Below are positions 37,210 through 46,328 of a stretch of DNA of 64,000 bases, one piece after another; the stretch's first letter is position 1, and every line of letters begins with the position of its first letter. Below the pieces are notes generated by a model that did no database searches, had not been told where the DNA came from, and saw nothing but the letters and a program-made list of their open reading frames with translations. Source of the DNA: Helicobacter labacensis (GTDB lineage Bacteria > Campylobacterota > Campylobacteria > Campylobacterales > Helicobacteraceae); assembly GCF_003660285.1 (NCBI RefSeq), contig NZ_QXQQ01000002.1:1-64000 (forward strand), read 5' to 3'. The position numbers and the translations under genes were made by a program.

Positions 37210-38355
37210 CTACATATCCAATCTGCTAAAGATCACCGAAAACAACGCGTTTAAAAAGATGATCCAAAACAACGCGTTCACCACGCTTATAGTGGTGAGT
37301 GTGCCAATGGACTCGGTATCCCCCTTGACTTCAAACCCGCGCATACACCCCACCAAAGCGATGGCAAAACCCCAAAAGGGGGCTTTAATGAGCCCTACAA
37401 AGAAATGACTCAAACCCACATTCTCATGCAAGCGCGCGACATAGTGGCTAAAGGTAACCCCTAGCTGGTATTTGATCGCCACCATCGCCCCCAAGAGCGC
37501 AAAGGCATCGGCAATAAAAACCATCAGGGGCATCACGATCACTAGGGCTAACACTCTGGGCAGGACTAACCATGCAAAGGGATTAAGCCCCATGGTGTGC
37601 ATCGCATCGAGTTCTTCGGTGATCTTCATTACCCCAATCTGGGCGGTAAAACTAGAGGCGCTCCGCCCTGCCACCACTAAAGTTAAAATAAAGGGACCCA
37701 TCTCTCTTAGGGCTAGCTTGGCGGTCATCTCAATACTCATCAAAGGAAAACCCAATTCTTGCAACTGGATTGCCCCCTGCAAAGCGATCGCAAAGCCCAC
37801 CACAAAGACGGTTAGAATGCTCACAGGCAACACCTTAAACCCACTCTCATGGATGTGGTGGATGAGGGGGGTTAGGCATAGACTCTTGGGTTTGATAAAC
37901 GCGCGCCCCAAAAAATAAAGCACCATGCCACAGAAATTAAAGGTGTTGAGCACGGTATTAAAAAAGGAAGCCACGCTCTGACCTAATTTGGCGATGGGAT
38001 TGTGTTTGGGACGGCTGGGTTGTTCTCTAGCCAAAATGCTAGGGTCCTCTCTTACCCAACTCTCCACCACCTCCAACACCCGCCCGTTGTAAATGTTGGC
38101 GTTGAGAAACGCGGGCTTCTTACGCCCAAGCAGATCGTAGAGTAACATCAAGAAGACGAAATCCAAACTCCCCACTTCTTTAAAATCAATCGCTTGGATG
38201 GGTGGGGCGTTCTTAATCACGCCCTCTAATTGCTTGAGCGCGCCTGCAGGGGTTTTAAAATCCCAATCTCCGCGCAAAAACAGGGTATTAGACTCCACAT
38301 AACCCACAGGTGCTGTCGCGACCACAAGATCCCTTAGTGCAAAAGTCATCCACAT
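37210..38355 (-). CDS. mlaE: MlaE-type lipid ABC permease with N-terminal STAS-like domain
   Basis: The 381-residue protein has an N-terminal domain of about 110 residues before the first hydrophobic stretch. It holds IQAIDFKEVGSLDFVFLMLLYDLL, reminiscent of a STAS domain (MlaB-like), and so may replace the separate MlaB. The permease part follows from about 120, with five or six membrane segments, the MlaE family stretch VAGRSASSFTAQIGVMKITEELDAMHTMG and VLPRVLALVIVMPLM. It is the first gene of the operon and faces away from the small outer-membrane protein gene. Confidence 0.92.
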   Translation of the reverse strand: MWMTFALRDLVVATAPVGYVESNTLFLRGDWDFKTPAGALKQLEGVIKNAPPIQAIDFKEVGSLDFVFLMLLYDLLGRKKPAFLNANIYNGRVLEVVESWVREDPSILAREQPSRPKHNPIAKLGQSVASFFNTVLNTFNFCGMVLYFLGRAFIKPKSLCLTPLIHHIHESGFKVLPVSILTVFVVGFAIALQGAIQLQELGFPLMSIEMTAKLALREMGPFILTLVVAGRSASSFTAQIGVMKITEELDAMHTMGLNPFAWLVLPRVLALVIVMPLMVFIADAFALLGAMVAIKYQLGVTFSHYVARLHENVGLSHFFVGLIKAPFWGFAIALVGCMRGFEVKGDTESIGTLTTISVVNALFWIIFLNALFSVIFSRLDM

Positions 38356-38409
38356 TAAAATTGTGGGGGCTGTGTGCTATTATACAATAAAAGCATAACG
38401 GGTAGTAGT

Positions 38410-39072
38410 TTGAAGCGCGCACGGATTGTCTTGTTGGGTTGGGGTTTGCAGATCGCCTTGGGCGCACAAGAAAAGATGTGGCTCAAAGAACAGGACACTT
38501 ATACGCGCCTTTACAACCAACACAAACAGCTCAGATTAAAAAATGGCGGGTATTTTGGCATGGGTTTTGGGATGATCAATATCAAAAAAGATTACAAGAA
38601 CACCAAATTGAAAAGTTTCCCTGCCATTTTGAGTTTCAAGGGAGGGTTGCAGACCTTTTTTCAAAATTACATCGGATTACGCGGATTTATCGCGTTGGAT
38701 TTAGCCACTTCCAGTGTGAATTGGCGCGCCAAATACAACCCCTCCAACTCTTTTTATGGGGTGGCTAGCCTAGGGCTAGAAATCCCCCTAGAGATCCATT
38801 TGACGCGCTCTTACCAGCATTTCTTAGGGGTATATGGGGGGGCGGGTTTTGGGGCAGTGATCTACACCGATGATGCGGATTTTAGTTTTAAAAACAAGCA
38901 TGTGATCTACACGGCTGGACTCATTGTGCAGGGCGGGATCACTCTCACGCTTTACACCAAACACCGCCTTGAGGTAGGTGTAAAACTCCTGCCCACTAAT
39001 AAAACCCTGCTTGCCTCCGATCGCTTTGAAACCTCCTTGATGTTCAATTGCATGTACCTTTACAAATTCTAA
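38410..39072 (+). CDS. Small outer-membrane beta-barrel protein
   Basis: The 220-residue precursor begins with a signal peptide (MKRARIVLLGWGLQIALGA) if TTG 38410 is used. A GTG at 38374 lies before a minus-10-like TATACAAT (38381-38388), so it cannot be the start of a transcript made from there. The body alternates polar and hydrophobic residues with glycines, as in a barrel of about 8 strands, and ends in Tyr-Lys-Phe, the C-terminal aromatic recognised by the Bam complex. It lies where H. pylori has HP1467. No ligand is known. Confidence 0.75.
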   Translation: MKRARIVLLGWGLQIALGAQEKMWLKEQDTYTRLYNQHKQLRLKNGGYFGMGFGMINIKKDYKNTKLKSFPAILSFKGGLQTFFQNYIGLRGFIALDLATSSVNWRAKYNPSNSFYGVASLGLEIPLEIHLTRSYQHFLGVYGGAGFGAVIYTDDADFSFKNKHVIYTAGLIVQGGITLTLYTKHRLEVGVKLLPTNKTLLASDRFETSLMFNCMYLYKF

Positions 39073-39410
39073 AAGAGTTGCACTAAGATCGCGCTTTGCA
39101 CCAGCCACATGTAAAGCGCTGTGCCCCCGATAACACTCAGCGCAAAGACACGCAAGAGGGCATGCAAGATCACCACACAAGCCACCGCTAACACTTCATT
39201 AAGCCCATAGGGGGGAATAGAAAAAGGCGCGTCTTTGAGGCTGTAGACAATCAACATCCCCACCACGCCCAAGCTCAAAACCCGCCCCAAGTAGAGCAAT
39301 ATCTTAGGCGCGGGGCGTTTGGCGTTAAAGAGCAAAAAGGGGAAGATGCGGATAAAATAGGTGGTGGTGGCTGTGATGATGAGGGCTAGCCACACATACA
39401 GATCGCTCAC
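39069..39410 (-). CDS. azlD: AzlD-type branched-chain amino acid export subunit
   Basis: The 113-residue protein has four hydrophobic segments. ALIITATTTYFIRIFPFLLF near the start is the typical AzlD first helix, and the body matches the small subunit of the LIV-E type exporters. It overlaps azlC by 4 bases, and the last 4 bases of the plus-strand outer-membrane protein gene overlap its own end. It probably acts with AzlC to export branched-chain amino acids or analogues. It corresponds to HP1330 as remembered. Confidence 0.85.
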   Translation of the reverse strand: MSDLYVWLALIITATTTYFIRIFPFLLFNAKRPAPKILLYLGRVLSLGVVGMLIVYSLKDAPFSIPPYGLNEVLAVACVVILHALLRVFALSVIGGTALYMWLVQSAILVQLF

Positions 39411-40084
39411 TCCAAACGCTTTTTAAAGAAGATAAAAAGGCTAACCATCACTAATAATGTGGGTAAGAGAAAATGGGTTTTGCCAAAGAGCAAAAAACAC
39501 CCCAGCGCGCTCAATAAGCCGATGAGCGCGGGGGCGTGGCGTTCTGTGGCGCGCCACTGCTCCATAAAAATCACCAAAAAAGTCCCCGCCACAATAAAAG
39601 AAATGCCCTCCACATTGAGGCTAAACCCCTCGCCCAAGATCGCTCCCAAAGCCGTCCCCACCACCCAATACACCTGGTTAAGCAAGCAGACAGCTAACAT
39701 GAAATCTTGAGGATCGCTCTGCTTGGCTTTAGCAAAACTTAGAAGCGAAAAGCTTTCATCTGTGAGGGTGTGGGAGAGGTAAAACACCCGCTTACCCGAT
39801 GCGCTGAAGGGCTCAAGCATGGCGATCGCGTAGCAAATTTGGCGCGCATTGAGCAATGCCACCAAGAGAAAAATATTGAGCAAGTCCGCATGCGCGCCCA
39901 ACAAACCCACCACCAAAAACTGCACCGCGCCGGCGTAGATAAACACACTCATAAACACCGCGATCAAGAATCCATACCCGGCTTGTTGCACCAACACCCC
40001 AAAAGTCGCACCCACTAGAATAAAACCCACTAACAAAGGGATGGTGTGGGGAAAGGCTTCTTTAAAAGCCAAAAAGCTAGGCAA
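39407..40084 (-). CDS. azlC: AzlC-type branched-chain amino acid exporter
   Basis: The 225-residue membrane protein has about seven hydrophobic segments. LLVGFILVGATFGVLVQQAGYGF near the start and LLVALLNARQICYAIAM near 80 are AzlC family stretches. I start it at TTG 40084 because AAGGA lies just upstream and the family N-terminus begins FKEAFPHTIPLLVGF; GTG 40117 is a longer alternative with no ribosome-binding site. Either start overlaps the end of the upstream ABC-2 permease gene. It pairs with azlD. Confidence 0.85.
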   Translation of the reverse strand: MPSFLAFKEAFPHTIPLLVGFILVGATFGVLVQQAGYGFLIAVFMSVFIYAGAVQFLVVGLLGAHADLLNIFLLVALLNARQICYAIAMLEPFSASGKRVFYLSHTLTDESFSLLSFAKAKQSDPQDFMLAVCLLNQVYWVVGTALGAILGEGFSLNVEGISFIVAGTFLVIFMEQWRATERHAPALIGLLSALGCFLLFGKTHFLLPTLLVMVSLFIFFKKRLE

Positions 40085-41180
40085 GAGATTTCCTTGAGAG
40101 TCGCCACGCACCCACACACAGAGCTAACCCCAAGATTCCCACCAAATAGATCACATGCCCAAAGAGCGCGCTCAAGGGCGCGCCTAATTGGTTTAACATC
40201 ACCATAGAAGAGATGCCATGGTAGGCAGGCACAATCTGCAAGAGGAGGCGCAAAAAGCTAGGCAAGAGTTCTAAGGGCCAAATAAAGCCCACCATAAAGA
40301 TCAAGGGTAAAGAAGAGATCAGCACAATTTGGGCTGCTTGCACGCCTTTGCGCACAAAAGTGCCCAACACCACCCCACAACTTGCTGTGCTCATCAAAAA
40401 CACCAGCATGATCGCTAGCAACACAGAGGGGTTAGCATGGATATGAATCCCATAGTAGGGAAAAAGCACTCCCAAGTAGAACAAGGCTAAAAAGGCGTAG
40501 ATCAGACTAAAACACACACAGCGCACCCAAATAAAACCCAGCGCACTAGAGAATTGGGGGTAAGAACGCCCTTGCGCGCAGGTAAGCATACTAGCTCCCA
40601 TGAGTAAAGTTTGGTGCAAAATGAAAATAAAGACATTGGCGATGGCGTAGTTAAGATAGCCCACAGAGGGGTTGTAAAGCGGGATGGTTTGCAAGATAAA
40701 GAGGCTGTGTTCTTTGGCGATCTCGCTTTCAAATAGGCTTTTATGGGTTTTGATCGCATCGCTTAGGGCATCTAGCACATCCACTACCGCGTTGGCGATC
40801 GCGCTGTAAATGAGGAAGTAATTGGCATTGGTGTAGAGCTCTACGCGTGCGGGGGTGCTGGTGTAAATAGCGCGCTCAAAAAACTTAGGGATCAACACAA
40901 TGGCGTAGACTTTCTCTGTTTCTAATAATTTTTTAGCCTCTTGGGGGGATTGGGAAAAATGCGTGATATGGATATTGGGCGCGCTCTCTAACATGCGCAC
41001 AAGCCGTCTAGAAAGCGTGCTTTGATCCAAATCCACTAGCACGACTGCCTGGCGTGTTACGATGTCGTTTTTATAGGGCAAGGGATAGAGAAAGGCGTAA
41101 AACAAGGGTCCTACAATGATGATAAAGCGCACCCCGGCATGCGTAAAAATGGCTTTAAACTCCTCTAAAAACACCCTCAT
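40077..41180 (-). CDS. ABC-2 type export permease, second subunit
   Basis: The 367-residue protein starts MRVFLEEFKAIF, has a membrane helix after about residue 20, a periplasmic loop of about 150 residues (ending LNYAIANVF), and five C-terminal membrane helices. This is the YhhJ/ABC2_membrane_3 layout. ATG 41180 overlaps the stop of the neighbouring permease (ATGA), so I use it and not 41264. The two permeases probably form a heterodimer. No ATPase gene lies between HlyD and these permeases; the ATPase must be encoded elsewhere or be absent. Confidence 0.85.
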   Translation of the reverse strand: MRVFLEEFKAIFTHAGVRFIIIVGPLFYAFLYPLPYKNDIVTRQAVVLVDLDQSTLSRRLVRMLESAPNIHITHFSQSPQEAKKLLETEKVYAIVLIPKFFERAIYTSTPARVELYTNANYFLIYSAIANAVVDVLDALSDAIKTHKSLFESEIAKEHSLFILQTIPLYNPSVGYLNYAIANVFIFILHQTLLMGASMLTCAQGRSYPQFSSALGFIWVRCVCFSLIYAFLALFYLGVLFPYYGIHIHANPSVLLAIMLVFLMSTASCGVVLGTFVRKGVQAAQIVLISSLPLIFMVGFIWPLELLPSFLRLLLQIVPAYHGISSMVMLNQLGAPLSALFGHVIYLVGILGLALCVGAWRLSRKSLA

Positions 41181-42238
41181 GCGCGTTTCTCTTTGAGATA
41201 AGATAAGCACAAGCCCAAGGGCAAGAACAGCAAGAAAAACCCCATTTTCAATAAGGATTGCCACGCCAAGAGTGCCCCATCGCTATAGTGGGCTAGGGCG
41301 ATCAAAGCTTTAATAAAGTAGCTTACAGGCAATAAAGACCCCCAAAACTCCCCTAACACGCCCATGTTACTCACCGGGTAAGTTACCCCCACAAAGGCTA
41401 GCGAGGGGGCGGTATAAGCCGCAATCACCGAAGTGCTTCTAATGGGATCGTTGAAAAGGGTGTGCAAGAGCAAAACCACGCTAGAAATGCTGAGTGTCAT
41501 CAACACCACCCCCCCCAAGAGCAACCCTAAATGTGTATAATAGGGCTTTAAAAATCCCAACATTAAAATCCCCCACACACTGAAAATAGCGCAATTGAGA
41601 AGCAGGGCGTTAAAAGCCTGCAGGGTATTGGTGCTGTGTTGCAAAAAGTTTAGCATGCCCAAAGCGATAAGGATTTGCCACATGCATGGCAGGATCACCC
41701 CTAGCAGGAACTGCGCGTAGTTGTTGTTTTCATTGTAAAGGGGGTGGATATTGGCGTGTAGGGGGAAGGCTAGGGCTTTAGCGGTGTTGAGATCCCCTTG
41801 TGCGCCCAAGTTGGCGGCGACATCATTTTTGACATTCAAGGTCATGAGCACTTGGGTAAAGGCGCTCAAAATCGCCTTGCCCACCAGCACAAACTCCGCA
41901 TCGTAGTAAAGCACCACGGGAGTTTTGATCCCCAATTTGGTGTGGCGTTCTAAATCTGTGGTAAGCACCACTGCTCCATAGATTTGCTTGCTGTCCAAAT
42001 CCACTTTGGCATCGCTAAGGGAGGGGTAAAAACGCTTCAAGGCAAGGGTGCTACTCGCGTTTAAAGCGCGTGTGATCTCTTGGCTAAGGTGGCTGTGATC
42101 CAAATCCACAATCCCTATGGGGAGTTTGGTGGGGAGTTCTTTATAAAAGATTCCCGCCAACAACGCCCACAACAACAAGGGCGCGCCCAAACACAGCACA
42201 AGGCTATAGGTGTCCTGCCTGATTTTAGACCACATCAA
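41177..42238 (-). CDS. ABC-2 type export permease, first subunit
   Basis: The 353-residue protein has the same layout as its neighbour: one N-terminal helix (LVLCLGAPLLLWALLAGIF), a periplasmic loop with IVDLDHSHLSQEITRAL, and five C-terminal helices. The two proteins share short stretches such as IVDLDHS/LVDLDQS, so they are ancient duplicates. It overlaps hlyD-like by 4 bases and the second permease by 4 bases. It is part of an export operon corresponding to HP1486-HP1489. The substrate is unknown. A run of eight C on the plus strand lies at 41509-41516. Confidence 0.85.
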   Translation of the reverse strand: MMWSKIRQDTYSLVLCLGAPLLLWALLAGIFYKELPTKLPIGIVDLDHSHLSQEITRALNASSTLALKRFYPSLSDAKVDLDSKQIYGAVVLTTDLERHTKLGIKTPVVLYYDAEFVLVGKAILSAFTQVLMTLNVKNDVAANLGAQGDLNTAKALAFPLHANIHPLYNENNNYAQFLLGVILPCMWQILIALGMLNFLQHSTNTLQAFNALLLNCAIFSVWGILMLGFLKPYYTHLGLLLGGVVLMTLSISSVVLLLHTLFNDPIRSTSVIAAYTAPSLAFVGVTYPVSNMGVLGEFWGSLLPVSYFIKALIALAHYSDGALLAWQSLLKMGFFLLFLPLGLCLSYLKEKRA

Positions 42239-43227
42239 GGATTAACCAACACACTCATACCCACACGCAGGCGCGCCATCTCACTCAAAGGGGTGGCTTC
42301 AATGCTAAAAGAGCGCATGTCATAACTCTTACTGCTACTTGTGCTTTTCCAAGTGGCAAAATCCCCCATCACACTCACATAGGTAACCTTGAATTCTAGA
42401 CTTTGATCCAAAGCGGGCACATAGCCCTTAAACACAGCCCCCACACCAAATTGTTTCAAATATTTTTCTGGCACGCTCAAATTCAACCACGCGTGCGCGG
42501 TGTCGGTTACTAAGACAACCGGAAAGCCCTTGGGGCTTAATTCTCCGCTATAGAGTAAAACATTGCTCACCTCCCCATCAATGGGGCTATAAGCATTTTT
42601 ATCGCGCAAAAATACCTGCACTTCGTTGAGTTGCCCTAAAGCCGCTTGGGCTTTTTCTTTAGCGGCGATCTTGCTCTCTTGGCTAGCCCCCTCACGCGCT
42701 AGCTGGTATTGCTGGAACGCGGCTTCTTTATTGTAATTGGCGCTTTGGAAAGCCGCATAGGCTTCATCGCGTTTTTGCAAGCTGGCTACACCCTTGTCAT
42801 AGAGTTCTTGCACGCGTTTATAGGTTTCCTCAGCCAAGTCGCTTTGGGCTTTAGCGGCTTGGTAGACATCTTTAGCGCTTTTGATGGTTTGGCTACGACT
42901 CCCCTTTAACACCTCATCGCGCAAAGCAGCCGCAGCCTTGTGGCTCGAGCTAGCTTGCAATAATTTAGCCTCCGCCTCGGGGCTGTGGATGGTAAAGACT
43001 AAATCGCCCTTTTTGATGCGATCCCCCTTTTTGACGACCACGCTCTCAATGCGCCCGGCTAATTTGGAGCTCACGCTGTATTCCCTAGCTTCTATAAAAC
43101 CCTGCAATCTGTCCACCTTATGGCTATAGGCTTGGTAATAGAGTTTGCCAAGCCAGCCTAAGATCCCTAGGGCGATCAAAATACTTAAGATGAGAACTAG
43201 AGGTTTTTTATCCGCAGTGCTAGCCAT
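42235..43227 (-). CDS. HlyD/EmrA-type periplasmic adaptor protein
   Basis: The 330-residue membrane-fusion protein has an N-terminal helix (VLILSILIALGILGWLGKLYY), a split lipoyl domain (SSKLAGRIESVVVKKGDRIKKGDLVF), a coiled-coil hairpin at about 90-200, and a beta-barrel domain (YSPIDGEVSNVLLYSGELSPKG). It bridges the inner-membrane permeases and the TolC-like channel encoded by the adjacent genes. It is 8 bp after the TolC gene and overlaps the first permease gene by 4 bases. Confidence 0.92.
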   Translation of the reverse strand: MASTADKKPLVLILSILIALGILGWLGKLYYQAYSHKVDRLQGFIEAREYSVSSKLAGRIESVVVKKGDRIKKGDLVFTIHSPEAEAKLLQASSSHKAAAALRDEVLKGSRSQTIKSAKDVYQAAKAQSDLAEETYKRVQELYDKGVASLQKRDEAYAAFQSANYNKEAAFQQYQLAREGASQESKIAAKEKAQAALGQLNEVQVFLRDKNAYSPIDGEVSNVLLYSGELSPKGFPVVLVTDTAHAWLNLSVPEKYLKQFGVGAVFKGYVPALDQSLEFKVTYVSVMGDFATWKSTSSSKSYDMRSFSIEATPLSEMARLRVGMSVLVNP

Positions 43228-43235
43228 GTGCTGTC

Positions 43236-44720
43236 CTAATGCGCGTAATCGTAAAAGAGATCGATGTGATCCCCAAGAGCCATCAAATCCACCAACGCGC
43301 TGATGTATTTAAACGCGCTGGTTTTTTGTTCCACTAAAATGCCCGAAAGAGAGTTGCGCGCATCCACGACTAAAGAATTTGTGCCCATGCCCTGATTGAA
43401 CGCCTCTTCTTGCAATTTCAAATTCTCTTTGGCTAATTCAATGCTGGTGTTTAAACTCTGGTATTCTTTGAGATAGGATTGGCATTGTAAATAAGTCTTG
43501 TGCACCAAGAGTTCCATGTCCTTTTTGGCTTGGCTTTGCAACGCGCTGGTTTGCAACTCATCGATCCTTGCTGCTTGGTAGTGCATGATTCTGCCTGTGG
43601 GGGTTAAAATGGGCAGGCGCGCCCCCACACCCACAAACCACTGGGGCACCATGTCCATGAAGGTAGAATTATTCTCTTTCATAATGTAGGCTCCAAAGAA
43701 ATTAAAATGGGGCAGAAATTTGGAAATCTCCAATTTCACCATCTCCTTTGCGCTCTTTTGCTTGATCGCCAAACTCCTTAACACCGGGTAAGAACTCAAG
43801 GTTTCTTGCACAAAGAAGTTGAGATTGGGCAGGTGTTTGGGGTGGATGTCCAGATTCGCGCTGGGAGCAAAGTGGGTGTTTGCTACACTCTCTTTAGAAA
43901 GAATCGTGTTAAAAGCCAAAGTGGCGACTTCTAGGGCATCTTTAGCCTGCATGGTTTTGATCTTACTCTTTTCATAAGCCACGGACGCGCTGAGTGTTTC
44001 CACCCGTGCGATTTGCCCTGCCTTTTGGCGTTTTAGGGCGTTTTGGTAATGTTTTAAATGCCCCTTTTCCACATCTTGCAACACGCCTAACACCTCCCTA
44101 TCTAACACCAAGCCGTAGTAAATCTTGACCAATTCTTGGAAAGTGGAGAGGCGTTTTAGGCGCGAAACTTCCATAGACTCCTTATGCGCCAAAGAGGCAA
44201 GCTTACTCATGTAAAAACGCGCTCCACCCATATACAAGGGGTAAATGATACTCAACGCTCCCAATACCACATTTTCTTTAGAAAATAAGAAGGGCTGGCT
44301 TAACATGCCCATCATCCCGCCAATGCCTTGGGCTAGTGCCGCACCACCCAAATGCGCCAAGGCTGGTTGACCCAAAAAGCGTTCCATACCCCCAGCGAAT
44401 TCTTGAATCTTGACTTGGTTGCCCTTGAAGGGGGAAACAGTGATGGGTTTAGCCAAGTGCACATAAAAAGCGCTCAAATCGATTTGGGGCAAAAAAGAGA
44501 GTTTAGCCGCTGTGCTGAGTTTTTTAGCCTTTTGTTGCGCGTAATCTTGGGCTTTGATCCCATCATAATTAGCCAGCACTATATTCCATGCCTGTTTGAG
44601 AGAGAGCATGGGGGAGTCAACGCTTTGGGGCGGGGCTTGTAAAAACGCGCTTTGGGCTTGCAAGCCTCCCACGACACAACACACACTCAAATACCTAGCC
44701 AGCCTAGTTTTCATAAACAC
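43236..44720 (-). CDS. TolC-family outer-membrane efflux protein
   Basis: The 494-residue precursor has a signal peptide (KTRLARYLSVCCVVGGLQAQS) and then two OEP repeats with long helices: SLKQAWNIVLANYDGIKAQDYAQQ at the start of the first and LSSYPVLRSLAIKQKSAKEM at the start of the second. VGVGARLPILTPTGRIMHY is the typical barrel strand. It forms the trimeric channel through the outer membrane for the HlyD/ABC-2 system encoded right after it. It ends 8 bp before the HlyD gene. Confidence 0.92.
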   Translation of the reverse strand: MFMKTRLARYLSVCCVVGGLQAQSAFLQAPPQSVDSPMLSLKQAWNIVLANYDGIKAQDYAQQKAKKLSTAAKLSFLPQIDLSAFYVHLAKPITVSPFKGNQVKIQEFAGGMERFLGQPALAHLGGAALAQGIGGMMGMLSQPFLFSKENVVLGALSIIYPLYMGGARFYMSKLASLAHKESMEVSRLKRLSTFQELVKIYYGLVLDREVLGVLQDVEKGHLKHYQNALKRQKAGQIARVETLSASVAYEKSKIKTMQAKDALEVATLAFNTILSKESVANTHFAPSANLDIHPKHLPNLNFFVQETLSSYPVLRSLAIKQKSAKEMVKLEISKFLPHFNFFGAYIMKENNSTFMDMVPQWFVGVGARLPILTPTGRIMHYQAARIDELQTSALQSQAKKDMELLVHKTYLQCQSYLKEYQSLNTSIELAKENLKLQEEAFNQGMGTNSLVVDARNSLSGILVEQKTSAFKYISALVDLMALGDHIDLFYDYAH

Positions 44721-44724
44721 CCCT

Positions 44725-46038
44725 TTAGAGATTCTTTTTCATGAGCTTGAGCTTTTTGATCCGGGCTTTGTCCATATCCAACACCTCAAAGATACAATGC
44801 GCATCCCCCACCACATCGCCCACTTCTGGCAGGCGTTCCAACAAACTAAAGACATACCCCCCCAAAGTTACCTGTTCGTAATCTGGATCAAATTTGATCT
44901 TGAGCAATTCGGCCATGTTCTCTAAATCCACCATGCCATCACACTCAAAGGTGTTTTCATCTAGGCGTTTGATACCTTCCTTGCTCAAATCATGCGCGTC
45001 TGAAATATTACCCATGATCTCCTTAATGATGTCGTCCATTGTCAATAAGCCAGAAGTACCCCCATATTCGTCCACCACCAGCGCGCTGTAAACCCGTTTG
45101 TTATTCATTTTGAGCAAAATTTGCGAAATAGACGCGCTTTCAGGCACAATGAGCATGTCTTTTAGCAGGTGTTTGAAGTTCTGCACTTCTTTAGCGTCCA
45201 ACAAAGAGGCCGACAGCACATCCTTGATGTGGATCAAGCCTAAGATATTGTCCTTATTGCCATCACAGCATGGGTAGCGCGTGAAAGGGTTTTTCAACAT
45301 GGTTTGGATATTTTCTTTGTAGGGGCGTTGCAAATCCAAACACACCATGTCCTTTCTAGGAGTCATCACCTCGCGCGCGCTCGTGTCCGAAAAATCCACC
45401 GCATTTTTGATAATTTCTTCTTCTACAAAATCGATCACCCCTCCCTTTAGACTCTCGCCCACGATGATCTTTAACTCTTCTTCGGAGTGGGTGCTATCAT
45501 GCTGGGGCTCGATCCCAAAGATTTTAAGCACAATCTTAGCCAAAAAGTCAAAGAGATTCACCACAGGGTAGGAGATCAACCAAAAGGCATGCAAGGGGCG
45601 CGCGATCCAAAGCACCACACTCTCTGAGCGCACGATGGCAATAGATTTAGGCACAATCTCTCCTAAAATCACATGCAAGAGTGTGATGAAACTAAAGGAA
45701 ATCGCCACACTCAAACTATGCGCAAAAATGTATAGGCTCTCAAAATGCAACCACTTTTTCAACAACAGAGTGATAAAGTGCGCGATAGCGGGTTCTCCTA
45801 ACCAACCCAAACCCAAAGAAGACAAGGTTACCCCCAACTGGGTCGCACTCAAATAGGTGTTAATGGACGCGTTGATTTTAAGGGCTAGGGTGGCGTTTTG
45901 GTTATTGTGTAAACTCAGCTCCTCTAGCTTAGATCGGCGCACCTTGACAATGGCAAATTCGGACAGCACAAAAAACGCGTTGAGTAAGACCAACAACAAG
46001 GCTAATCCAAACATCAAAATCGGCTCGTAAAGCCCCAA
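44725..46038 (-). CDS. CNNM/CorC-type DUF21-CBS protein
   Basis: The 437-residue protein has an N-terminal DUF21 membrane domain with four helices (FVLSEFAIVKVRRSKL, LGVTLSSLGLGWLGEPAI). Two CBS domains follow at about 210-340 (AREVMTPRKDMVCLDL, VDEYGGTSGLLTMDDII), then a C-terminal CorC_HlyC domain (MVDLENMAELL, TLGGYVFSLLERLPEVGD). Such proteins control magnesium or cobalt efflux; the old label hemolysin is not supported. It lies 4 bp upstream of the TolC gene, so it is in the same transcript. Confidence 0.92.
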   Translation of the reverse strand: MGLYEPILMFGLALLLVLLNAFFVLSEFAIVKVRRSKLEELSLHNNQNATLALKINASINTYLSATQLGVTLSSLGLGWLGEPAIAHFITLLLKKWLHFESLYIFAHSLSVAISFSFITLLHVILGEIVPKSIAIVRSESVVLWIARPLHAFWLISYPVVNLFDFLAKIVLKIFGIEPQHDSTHSEEELKIIVGESLKGGVIDFVEEEIIKNAVDFSDTSAREVMTPRKDMVCLDLQRPYKENIQTMLKNPFTRYPCCDGNKDNILGLIHIKDVLSASLLDAKEVQNFKHLLKDMLIVPESASISQILLKMNNKRVYSALVVDEYGGTSGLLTMDDIIKEIMGNISDAHDLSKEGIKRLDENTFECDGMVDLENMAELLKIKFDPDYEQVTLGGYVFSLLERLPEVGDVVGDAHCIFEVLDMDKARIKKLKLMKKNL

Positions 46039-46319
46039 GGGCTCTCCTTAAATGAGGAAGGCTATAGCGGACACACGCCCACCTACAACCGTTCCACGAT
46101 GTCAAACACGGCAACCAAATAATAACCTAGCGCGCCCAACAAGGCGGAAATAGGCACGGTTACCACCCAAGCGGTAATGATCTTCTTGATCACCGATCGT
46201 TGCACCAATTCACTTTTATAGGCTTTTTTAAGCGTCTTGCGTTCTTTTTTGCTCAACCCAATGGAGTATTCCAAGGTGTTGTTATTTTTTTTCAAGGCTT
46301 TGAGATAGGCTAGCATTTC

Positions 46320-46328
46320 TTTTTTTTT
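46320..46328 (-). repeat. A9 homopolymer at the Pit frame break
   Basis: Nine T on the plus strand are nine A on the coding strand. The main frame reads CAA AAA AAA AGA here, and the frame of the last 80 codons needs AAA GAA ATG. One base less (or two more) joins them. Runs of this kind allow slippage during replication, transcription or translation. Confidence 0.8.
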
